Assembly (NCBI GenBank): GCA_958437495.1
Contig: CAUBOH010000020.1
Location: 1 to 33,724 of the forward strand
Length of the DNA stretch: 33,724 bases
Direction: 5' to 3'
Source of the DNA: an uncultured Collinsella sp.
GTDB lineage: Bacteria; Actinomycetota; Coriobacteriia; Coriobacteriales; Coriobacteriaceae
A program made the position numbers and the translations under genes. The stretch's first letter is position 1. The number at the start of each line of letters is the position of its first letter. This document shows, in pieces, positions 16,112 through 22,976 of the stretch. Below the pieces are notes generated by a model. It was not told where the DNA came from, searched no databases, and saw only the letters and a program-made list of their open reading frames with translations.

Positions 16112-17725
16112 TTACGCCTTGACGGTCGCGACGCCCCTGAAGGACATGCTCGTCGTGCCGATGCCCTTGAAGCCATCGAGGGCCTCGCCGTTGGGCGCAG
16201 TGGACGGATCGTCCCAGGAAGCGGAGACGGTCTTGACGTGGACAACGGGGTACAGAACGGCGTTGTCGGCGATGATGTCGAAGCACTCGTTCCACTTCTT
16301 CTGCTGCTCGTCGCCCTCGGCGGCGAGAGCCTCGTCCATGAGACCGTGGAGCTTCTGCCACTCAGCGGACTCCTTCCACGGGCAACGGGTCTGCATCCAG
16401 ACGTTGTCGCCGTACCACCAGTTGAGCAGCAGGTCGGGGTCGGCGCCGAAGCAGGAAGGATCGCCAGGGGCAAGGAGGATATCGTAGGCCTCGCCGCCGT
16501 CGATGGCAGCGTAGGTGGCCGGCGAGGTATCGGTCTGGATGGTCACATCGAAGCCGAGAGCGTCGAGATCGTTCTTGACCTGAGCGGCCATGCCCTTAAT
16601 CTGCTCGTTGTCGGTGGTGCGCAGGGTGATGGCGCCCGGGGTGATACCGGACTCCTCGATAAGCTTCTTTGCCTTCTTGGCGTTGGTCTTGTACACCGTG
16701 GAGGCCTCATGATAGTTGGTGAAGCTCTTGGGCAGGTAGCAGCTGGCAGCGGTGGCAAGGCCGGCGAAGGTGTTGCTAATCATCTTCTCGGTGTCGAGCG
16801 CGTACATGACAGCCTGACGGACCTTGACGTTGTTCCAAGGCTCCTTGGCAACGTTGAACATAATGAAGCGGGTGCCGAAGCCCTGGACGTTGTCGATCTT
16901 GCAGCCAGCGCTCTCGAGCTGGTCGACGGCGTCAGCGGTGACAAGCTCCATAACGAGCGTGGAGCCCTCCTGCTGAGCGGTAACGCGAGCGGTGGGGTCG
17001 GTCAGGATGCTGTACTGGATCTTCTTATCCTCGGCAGCATACTCACCGTTGTACTCGGGGTTGGGAACCAGGGTGATCTCGGTATCGGAGATAGAGTCGT
17101 ACATCCAGGGGCCGGAGCCGATCGGCTGCTTGGCGCGATCCTCCTCGGCCTGGGTAGCCGGGGTAACGCGGATGATGGCCAGACGATCCTTGAGCAGGGA
17201 GAAGTTGGGGACCTTGGTCTTGACCGTTACAGTGCTGGCGTCCTTGGCCTCGATGGACTCGAAGGGCTGGAAGAACGGAGCATAGGTAGCGGAAGCAGCG
17301 CAAGCGGTGTAGGAGGCGACGACGTCGTCAGCGGTGACCTCGGTGCCATCGGAGAACTTGGCACCCTTGCGGATGGTGACCTCGAAGGTAGTGTCGTCCA
17401 CGGACTTGGGATCGTCGGTGGCGAGCTCGTTGAACGTGCTGTAGTCGTGATAATCGATGCCGTAGAGGCCCTCGACGACGTGCCAGTTAGCACCCAGGCC
17501 CACAGCGGAGCCGGTGCTGGCGGGGTCGAAGCTGGACGGAGCGTAAGCGGAACCAGCGGTGATCACGCCGCCGCCACGGTTGGCGGAATCGGTGGAACCG
17601 GAAGCGGAACCCTCGTCGCTAGAGCTGCCACCGCAGCCGGTGAGACCAAGCCCTGCGACAGCAGCGACGCTGCCGGTGAGGCCGAGGAACGAACGCCTGG
17701 ACATACCCTTGTTGATGATGGCCAT
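16112..17725 (-). CDS. ABC transporter solute-binding lipoprotein, family 5 (candidate sialic-acid binder)
   Basis: A 537-residue extracytoplasmic binding protein of the peptide/opine/nickel class. The N-terminus has a twin-arginine motif (SRRSFLGL, Arg10-Arg11), a hydrophobic stretch and a lipobox LTGC (Cys31), so it is probably exported folded by Tat and lipid-anchored. A Ser/Gly-rich linker follows. Family-5 blocks such as FEVTIRKGAKFSDGTEVTADDVVASY and NNVKVRQAVMYALD are clear. The ATG before AIINKGMSRRS has AGGAG at 6 bases. First gene of the operon. Family 5 mostly binds peptides, but SAT-type sialic-acid ABC transporters use this class too, and the downstream nan genes favour that ligand. 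Ligand identity is inference. Confidence 0.9.
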   Translation of the reverse strand: MAIINKGMSRRSFLGLTGSVAAVAGLGLTGCGGSSSDEGSASGSTDSANRGGGVITAGSAYAPSSFDPASTGSAVGLGANWHVVEGLYGIDYHDYSTFNELATDDPKSVDDTTFEVTIRKGAKFSDGTEVTADDVVASYTACAASATYAPFFQPFESIEAKDASTVTVKTKVPNFSLLKDRLAIIRVTPATQAEEDRAKQPIGSGPWMYDSISDTEITLVPNPEYNGEYAAEDKKIQYSILTDPTARVTAQQEGSTLVMELVTADAVDQLESAGCKIDNVQGFGTRFIMFNVAKEPWNNVKVRQAVMYALDTEKMISNTFAGLATAASCYLPKSFTNYHEASTVYKTNAKKAKKLIEESGITPGAITLRTTDNEQIKGMAAQVKNDLDALGFDVTIQTDTSPATYAAIDGGEAYDILLAPGDPSCFGADPDLLLNWWYGDNVWMQTRCPWKESAEWQKLHGLMDEALAAEGDEQQKKWNECFDIIADNAVLYPVVHVKTVSASWDDPSTAPNGEALDGFKGIGTTSMSFRGVATVKA

Positions 17726-17844
17726 GTCTTCTCCTATCAATAGAGAATCTTACCCGGGAGCACCTAGACGTGCCCCCGCGCAACTTGCGGACGATATATA
17801 CCTTACCTACCGACAAACCCAACTTGGGTGCCGCGCTCGGCGAC

Positions 17845-17925
17845 CGATACATACATCCGCTTGAACGGTATTTACTACCGTTCACCGAATTCGTTGACAA
17901 ACGATACTGCAGACAGTATGTATCG
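17845..17925. repeat. Long-range 10-bp inverted repeat in the nan leader
   Basis: CGATACATAC (17845-17854) is exactly complementary to GTATGTATCG (17916-17925). The arms flank the 8-bp inverted repeat at 17863-17883. The right arm overlaps a short hairpin ATACTG-CAGA-CAGTAT (17904-17919). The set could be paired operator half-sites or alternative RNA folds. Confidence 0.55.
17863..17883. promoter_or_regulatory. Candidate operator of the nan operon
   Basis: GAACGGTA-N5-TACCGTTC is a perfect 8-bp inverted repeat, the size and symmetry of a dimeric repressor site, overlapping the only -10 candidate at a sensible distance from TTGTCA. The regulator is not in the window. Confidence 0.5.
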
Positions 17926-17986
17926 ACGAGGTGAGATATCAGTCTTCGTCAACCCGCAGGATAGCAGGGCCGTTCGCTTGGGTTAG

Positions 17987-17999
17987 TCAAACGTTTTAG
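17987..17999. promoter_or_regulatory. AAACGTTT-centred site upstream of nan
   Basis: TCAAACGTTTTAG has a perfect 8-bp self-complementary core and resembles the 14-bp palindrome upstream of gap. A LacI- or CcpA-type catabolite site is possible. Confidence 0.4.
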
Positions 18000-18034
18000 C
18001 GTTAATAAAACCCGAAACCAGCAGGTAATCATGG

Positions 18035-18065
18035 CGAAATAAATGCTTGAAAATCGCGCAAGCAT
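18035..18065 (-). terminator. Terminator after uvrC
   Basis: A 7-bp stem (ATGCTTG / CAAGCAT, 18043-18049 with 18059-18065), 25 bases after the uvrC stop, followed on the minus strand by TTATTTCG. Confidence 0.6.
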
Positions 18066-18090
18066 GTATACCAGTTGTTTAGGCTCGTGT

Positions 18091-20031
18091 TTAGCTATCG
18101 GAATGGCTAGCCGATGCCTCGGCGCGCTCGGCATTCCATGCGACGAGCGCCTCGTGGACCGCCTTGGCGACATCGGCAGGTATGCCGCGAACTTCCGCGA
18201 TCTCTTGCTCGCTCGCCGCGCGCAAACGCTTCATCGAGCCAAAATGGCGCATAATGGCACGTTTTCTAGTGGGTCCCACGCCTGGAACGTCATCAAGTAC
18301 CGAAACCGTCATGGCTTTATCGCGCAACTCACGATGAAATGTAATTGCAAAACGGTGCGACTCATCGCGCACCTGCTTGATGAGATAGAGCGACGCGGAC
18401 CCGGTCGGAAGCACGACGGGAGTCTCGTCCCAAGGCACGAAAACCTCCTCATCGGCCTTTGCCAAGCCACAAACTGGTATATCGAGCCCAAGGGCCTCAA
18501 GTTGCTTAATTGCAGCCGTCAATTGCGGCTTGCCGCCGTCGACAACGAGCAGATCGGGGCGCGAGCCAAAACGTTCGTCGGCCATCCGCTCGGGAGCATA
18601 GCGACGCCCCAAAACCTCGGACATCGAAACGAAGTCGTTCGCCTCGTCCAATTCGGCCTGGATTTTAAAGCGGCGGTACTGGCTCTTGTCGGCGCGGCCG
18701 TTGGTAAACACCACCATCGAGGCGACCGTAAAGGTGCCATGCAGCGTAGAGATATCGAAGCACTCGATACGTAACGGCGGCGATGGCAGCGCCAACGCGC
18801 TTTCGAGCTCCAAGAGCGCCCGATTGGTGCGGTCGTCGGCATACCCCGTACGCATCATGTAGCGCATGAGTGCATGGCGCGCATTTTTGGATGCCATATC
18901 GAGCAAACGGTGCTTTTCGCCACGCTGCGGCCTATGGAGATGACAGGAGCGCTCGCGCTTGCCTGCAAGCCACTCCCCCAGTGCCTCCGCATCCTCAAGC
19001 TCGGCAGAAAGGTTGATCTCAGCTGGAATATCAGCCGTCTCGTCGTAATAGCGCTTAAGAAAGCCCGATTGAAGTTCCTCTTCGTCGACATCCAAACCCT
19101 TATCGAGAATGAACTCGCAGGTTCGAACCGTTCGACCCTCACGCACGACAAAAACGCAAGCGGCAGAAATGGTCTCTTCGCGATAGAAGCCGATAACATC
19201 GATATCGACGCTCGATGGAAAGACGACCTGTTGGCGATCGTCCAGGCCCCTAATGACGTCCAGGCGGCGCTTGACGCGGGCGGCGCGCTCAAAATCGAGC
19301 GTCTCGGCGGCCTCCGTCATCTCGGATGTCAGCTCGTCGACGACGTCCTTGCGATGGCCAGACAAAAAACGTTCGACACGTTTGACGTTCTTGGCATAGT
19401 CCGCAGGAGAAATCGCGCCGACGCATGCACCCGGGCCACGACCGACATGATAGTCAAAGCAGGGGCGTCCGTTTTGCGCGCAAATCATATTGACGATGTC
19501 TTCTTCGCCCTTATGAGATTCGACGATGCGGCGGCAGCGACGCCACTCCGCACAGGATGCTGAGCAAATGGGAATAACCTTGCGCAGCGTATCGATGGTT
19601 TCACGCGCCGCACGGCTATCGGTATAGGGGCCAAAATAGCGCGTCCCCGGCTTATGGCGCTCACGCGTGTATTTAATAGCGGGAAATAGATCGCTCTTGG
19701 TGATAGCGATAAAGGGATAGCTCTTATCGTCCTTAAGATCGACGTTAAAGTACGGATGGTATTGACCGATCAGATTGCGCTCGAGTACCAATGCCTCGTG
19801 CTCGGTCTCCACAACGATATAGTCGAAGCTCGCCACCAACTGCATCATAAGCGGGATCTTCTGGCGCTCGTCCTGCAGCGTCACGTACTGACGCATACGG
19901 GCACGCAGGTTTTTCGCCTTGCCAACGTAGATGACATCGCCCTTGGCGTCTTTCCAAAGGTAGCAACCGGGCTGCGTGGGAACGCGCGAGACCTGTTCGG
20001 CAAGGGTTGGAATGTTATCGTGACCCGTCAC
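18091..20031 (-). CDS. uvrC: Excinuclease ABC subunit C
   Basis: This 646-residue nuclease makes the two cuts in nucleotide-excision repair after UvrAB has found a lesion. It has the N-terminal GIY-YIG domain (PGCYLWKDAKGDVIYVGKAKNLRARMRQY), a UVR motif around ETLDFERAARVKRRLDVI, the RNase-H-like C-terminal nuclease (IECFDISTLHGTFTVASMVVFTNGRADKSQYRRF and LLVVDGGKPQL) and two helix-hairpin-helix units (VPGVGPTRKRAIMRHFGSMKRLRAAS). The GTG start has TAGGTAA upstream, and that TAG is the murJ stop, so translation is coupled. Full family length. Confidence 0.97.
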   Translation of the reverse strand: MTGHDNIPTLAEQVSRVPTQPGCYLWKDAKGDVIYVGKAKNLRARMRQYVTLQDERQKIPLMMQLVASFDYIVVETEHEALVLERNLIGQYHPYFNVDLKDDKSYPFIAITKSDLFPAIKYTRERHKPGTRYFGPYTDSRAARETIDTLRKVIPICSASCAEWRRCRRIVESHKGEEDIVNMICAQNGRPCFDYHVGRGPGACVGAISPADYAKNVKRVERFLSGHRKDVVDELTSEMTEAAETLDFERAARVKRRLDVIRGLDDRQQVVFPSSVDIDVIGFYREETISAACVFVVREGRTVRTCEFILDKGLDVDEEELQSGFLKRYYDETADIPAEINLSAELEDAEALGEWLAGKRERSCHLHRPQRGEKHRLLDMASKNARHALMRYMMRTGYADDRTNRALLELESALALPSPPLRIECFDISTLHGTFTVASMVVFTNGRADKSQYRRFKIQAELDEANDFVSMSEVLGRRYAPERMADERFGSRPDLLVVDGGKPQLTAAIKQLEALGLDIPVCGLAKADEEVFVPWDETPVVLPTGSASLYLIKQVRDESHRFAITFHRELRDKAMTVSVLDDVPGVGPTRKRAIMRHFGSMKRLRAASEQEIAEVRGIPADVAKAVHEALVAWNAERAEASASHSDS

Positions 20032-20037
20032 GTTTAC

Positions 20038-22338
20038 CTACTTGCGGCGAAGCAACGCAGAGACCTCGGTCATCTTAAAGGCGACGGCCAGACCAAAGGT
20101 GACGGCGAGCGAGACGATGCCTGCAACGCAAACATAGCCCAAGGTAACCAGAATCGAGCCGCCGAGCGCACCGACAAAGTGCTCGAGCGCCCACAAAACG
20201 CCGGCACCTGCTGCGGCACCCAGGCCGCCGAGTAAAAGGCCAAAGAAGCCTCCGTGCAGTATGGACGTAACCTGAAGGCCATGCAGACGACGACGCAGCC
20301 ACCACAGCGAACAACCGACCAAGATAACGTAGTCGACGACATACGAAAGCGCGATGGCAGGCATGCCGTAGCCGAGGGCCACTCCGAACAGCAGTACCGA
20401 ACCGGCCTGCCCAATGGCGGAGTACAGACAATAGCGGCCATAGGGCTTCATATCGAGCAGAGCAGAGAAGCTCTTCTGCATCAGCACGACCACGCCGTAG
20501 AGCGGCAGCGAGAGTGCCAGATAGACAAGAAACTCGGACACCAGCGCCACGCCGGACTCATCAAACTTGCCGGCACAGTAAATCATGTTGAGCGGACGCG
20601 CGAAAACAATCAGGTACAACGCAAACGGGATCAGGAAAAACAGCATCTGGGCGACACCGCGCGAGATGCCCGTACGAACACTGTCGTAATCTTTCTCCTG
20701 CGCATCGTGAGAGAGCTCGGTGTACAGCGCCGTCGAAAGCGAAGCGGCAATCAGCGCGTAGGGCAGCGTGTACCACAGGCGCGCATACGCGATGACGGAA
20801 GGACCGGTCTCGGGCTGTACCACCAGCGCGGCGGCATTGGTGATGGAGGTCGAAACAAACATGCACACCGTTGCAAGCAGCGTCGGAATACCAAGCGTAA
20901 TCGTCTGGCGCAGCGCGGGATCCTTAAAGTCGATATGAATATGAGGGTGCACGCCATGCTTGCCGAGCGCGGGGATCTGACATGCCATCTGGACAAAGAC
21001 GCCAAAGGTCGTTCCGGCTGCAATAAGAATGATGCCGGCACGCTCACCGAATTGTGCGGACACAGGAGCAAAGCCCATAAAGCTCGCGATGACAATCACA
21101 TTGTTGAGAACCGGGGCAAACGTCGACCAGAAGTAATCACGGTGTGCGTTGAGAACGCCCGAGAACACCGAGCCCAGCCCGTAGAACAGAATCTGGATGG
21201 CAAAGAAACGAAACATGAACGCGGCAGTATTCATGCTACCGCCGTCCCCCGAAAGGAACGATTGCGTCCAGATAAAGCCCGGAGCGAACACGGTGCCCAG
21301 CACCGAAATGCCGCCCAGCAGCAAAAGCAGGATGCCGAGCAGATTGCCTACGTATTCGTTTGAGGCGTCGCGACCCTGTTCACGACGCACGCCCATGTAC
21401 ACCGGCAAAAAGGCGGTAACCAACATGCCGCCCATCACGAGCTCGTAGAGCATATTGGGCAGGTTGTTGGCGACCTGATAGGAAGACGAGAGCAGCGACA
21501 TACCGATGGCGGCAGCCATAGCCCACGTGCGGATAAACCCGGTGACGCGCGACACGATGGTCAGCACGGTCATGAGCCCAGCAGAACGACCGATCGTAGA
21601 GTAATCCGACGAGCCCATATCATCTACATCGTCCTGCGATTGGGGACTGACTTCAGTGTGTCGTCGAGAATCAGCCTCGATATCAGGCTCATCGATTATC
21701 GCGAAGGGGTCGTCGACCAAAACGGCATCATCGGCAGAAAAAGCTCCGTCAACAGGCGTGACATCGTTGTCAAACGAAGCGTCATCGTTAGCTGCGGCAT
21801 TATCACCAAACACCGTGTCAACTTCCCTGGCGGCAGCGGTTCGGCCAGAAAACGACAAGAGACCCCAATCATCGTCGTCGACAGCAACGCCCTCGACCGG
21901 ATCGGTCGAGCCGAGCGGTGACCACTCGTCATCCAAAAGCAGCTGCTCGTCATCACCGTCGGCTGCAGACCTCGCAGGACAACCGGCTGGGGCACTCTGC
22001 AGCGCGCCCTTTCCCTGAGCCGCCATCAAGAACACTGCCGTCTCATCGGGACGCGGCGCACGAGACACCCCGGCGGCAGTAGGCATCCGTCCGGCACGGG
22101 ATTGAGCCGCGGCCAAGAACACCGCCGTCTCGTCGGGGCGACCCGAAGAGAGAATCGTACGGGGAAGCACCGTACCGGCACCGGCGGCACGCAAATACAC
22201 AGCCGTCTCCCCTGGATCTGCAGCAGCGGACCAAGCGTTTCGAATCTGGTCGTCGACCGAAGAAGCCTCAGGCGCGGACGTCTGAGAAGCCGAACCCTTT
22301 GCAAAGTGAGCTCCGCGCTTCGATTCTTCCTGCGGCAT
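20038..22338 (-). CDS. murJ: Lipid II flippase MurJ with a long N-terminal regulatory extension
   Basis: The 766-residue protein has a MurJ/MviN core (about residues 250-766, 13-14 membrane spans, beginning AGLMTVLTIVSRVTGFIRTWAMA) that flips lipid II across the membrane for peptidoglycan synthesis. In front is a soluble, acidic, low-complexity extension of about 250 residues not found in E. coli MurJ. It contains three repeats: PGETAVYLRAA (Thr45), PDETAVFLAAA (Thr71) and PDETAVFLMAA (Thr100). This resembles the ETTSVF phosphothreonine motif of actinobacterial GarA/OdhI, so Ser/Thr kinase and FHA-domain control is plausible; in mycobacteria MurJ is known to be controlled this way through a C-terminal domain. 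The start lies 3 bases after ybaK. Confidence 0.93.
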   Translation of the reverse strand: MPQEESKRGAHFAKGSASQTSAPEASSVDDQIRNAWSAAADPGETAVYLRAAGAGTVLPRTILSSGRPDETAVFLAAAQSRAGRMPTAAGVSRAPRPDETAVFLMAAQGKGALQSAPAGCPARSAADGDDEQLLLDDEWSPLGSTDPVEGVAVDDDDWGLLSFSGRTAAAREVDTVFGDNAAANDDASFDNDVTPVDGAFSADDAVLVDDPFAIIDEPDIEADSRRHTEVSPQSQDDVDDMGSSDYSTIGRSAGLMTVLTIVSRVTGFIRTWAMAAAIGMSLLSSSYQVANNLPNMLYELVMGGMLVTAFLPVYMGVRREQGRDASNEYVGNLLGILLLLLGGISVLGTVFAPGFIWTQSFLSGDGGSMNTAAFMFRFFAIQILFYGLGSVFSGVLNAHRDYFWSTFAPVLNNVIVIASFMGFAPVSAQFGERAGIILIAAGTTFGVFVQMACQIPALGKHGVHPHIHIDFKDPALRQTITLGIPTLLATVCMFVSTSITNAAALVVQPETGPSVIAYARLWYTLPYALIAASLSTALYTELSHDAQEKDYDSVRTGISRGVAQMLFFLIPFALYLIVFARPLNMIYCAGKFDESGVALVSEFLVYLALSLPLYGVVVLMQKSFSALLDMKPYGRYCLYSAIGQAGSVLLFGVALGYGMPAIALSYVVDYVILVGCSLWWLRRRLHGLQVTSILHGGFFGLLLGGLGAAAGAGVLWALEHFVGALGGSILVTLGYVCVAGIVSLAVTFGLAVAFKMTEVSALLRRK

Positions 22339-22341
22339 CGC

Positions 22342-22842
22342 TCAGTCCTCTCTCGTGATCGGGGCAACCGTCGCCCCGCAAAATGCAACTAAGTCGTCGG
22401 GGGCAAGCTCAAGCTGATAGCCACGCTTACCGCCTGAGATAAAAATGGCATCCCAAAGGACGCATGTCTCATCGATCAGCGTCCGAAAGCGTTTTTTCAT
22501 GCCGACTGGACTGCAGCCGCCCCGGACATACCCCGTCGCGGCAAGCAAATCCTTGACATGCATCATGGTCAGCGACTTTTCACCAGCGGCGCGCGCGGCG
22601 GCCTTTAGGTCAAGCTCGTCGGCAACGGGAATACAGCACACAACGTGTTCGTTGGACGGCGTCACGCAAACCAAGGTCTTAAAACCCTGGCCAGGCTCCT
22701 CGCCAAGTTGTTCCGAAATTGCAACGCCTAAACCCGCCGACTCATCGCCATCGTCTTCATACGTATGGAGAATATAGGAGATGCCGGCGTTTTCCAGCTC
22801 GCGCATCGCATTGGTTTTCGGCGTCTTTGCAGCCTTTGCCAT
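22342..22842 (-). CDS. ybaK: YbaK/EbsC-family Cys-tRNA(Pro) deacylase
   Basis: A 166-residue editing enzyme that hydrolyses Cys mis-charged on tRNA-Pro. The YbaK fold is recognised from KTNAMRELENAGISYILHTY, FKTLVCVTPSNEHVVCCIPVADELDLKAAA, the GYVRGGCSPVGMKK motif and FISGGKRGYQLELAPDDL. The ATG before AKAAKTPKTNAM follows GAAGGGG at about 7 bases; the opening to 22920 is not supported. First gene of the ybaK-murJ-uvrC unit (gaps of 3 and 6 bases). The functional link to MurJ and UvrC is unclear. Confidence 0.93.
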   Translation of the reverse strand: MAKAAKTPKTNAMRELENAGISYILHTYEDDGDESAGLGVAISEQLGEEPGQGFKTLVCVTPSNEHVVCCIPVADELDLKAAARAAGEKSLTMMHVKDLLAATGYVRGGCSPVGMKKRFRTLIDETCVLWDAIFISGGKRGYQLELAPDDLVAFCGATVAPITRED

Positions 22843-22879
22843 GGCATGCCCCTTCCCTCGCATTCGAACGTAACGCCTA

Positions 22880-22910
22880 AGTATATGTCCAATGTAGCCG
22901 CATACGTCAT
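22880..22910 (-). promoter_or_regulatory. Possible promoter of ybaK-murJ-uvrC
   Basis: On the minus strand ATGACG (22905-22910) and TATACT (22880-22885) are separated by 19 bases, about 37 bases before the ybaK start. The -10 is good, the -35 fair, and the spacing long. Confidence 0.35.
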
Positions 22911-22920
22911 CTCGACACAT

Positions 22921-22959
22921 AGAAGCGCCACCGAATCGAAAGGAATCGGTGGCGCTTCT
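22921..22959 (-). terminator. Terminator after uvrA
   Basis: A 14-bp perfect stem (AGAAGCGCCACCGA / TCGGTGGCGCTTCT) 17 bases after the uvrA stop. The T-tract is formed only by the end of the stem, but the strength and place fit a terminator. Confidence 0.7.
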
Positions 22960-22976
22960 CGCATGACGGCGTCTCT

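Larger units (their letters stand above)
17726..18090. promoter_or_regulatory. 365-base leader and regulatory region of the nan operon
   Basis: No gene is seen here. From the uvrC side it holds the uvrC terminator (18035-18065), an AAACGTTT-centred site (17987-17999), a cluster of inverted repeats (17845-17925) and about 120 bases of probable leader. The best -35 on the minus strand is TTGTCA (17895-17900); the -10 at the right distance (TAGTAA, 17872-17877) is poor and lies inside an inverted repeat, which would suit repression by a bound protein. Confidence 0.55.

Noticed and set aside
16238..17743. A 501-codon plus-strand frame opposite the solute-binding protein gene
   Set aside because: Antisense shadow; the minus-strand gene has a signal peptide, lipobox and family motifs.
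20038..22338. A separate gene for the first 250 residues of MurJ
   Set aside because: One uninterrupted frame with the ribosome site only at the far start; no credible internal start precedes the membrane core.
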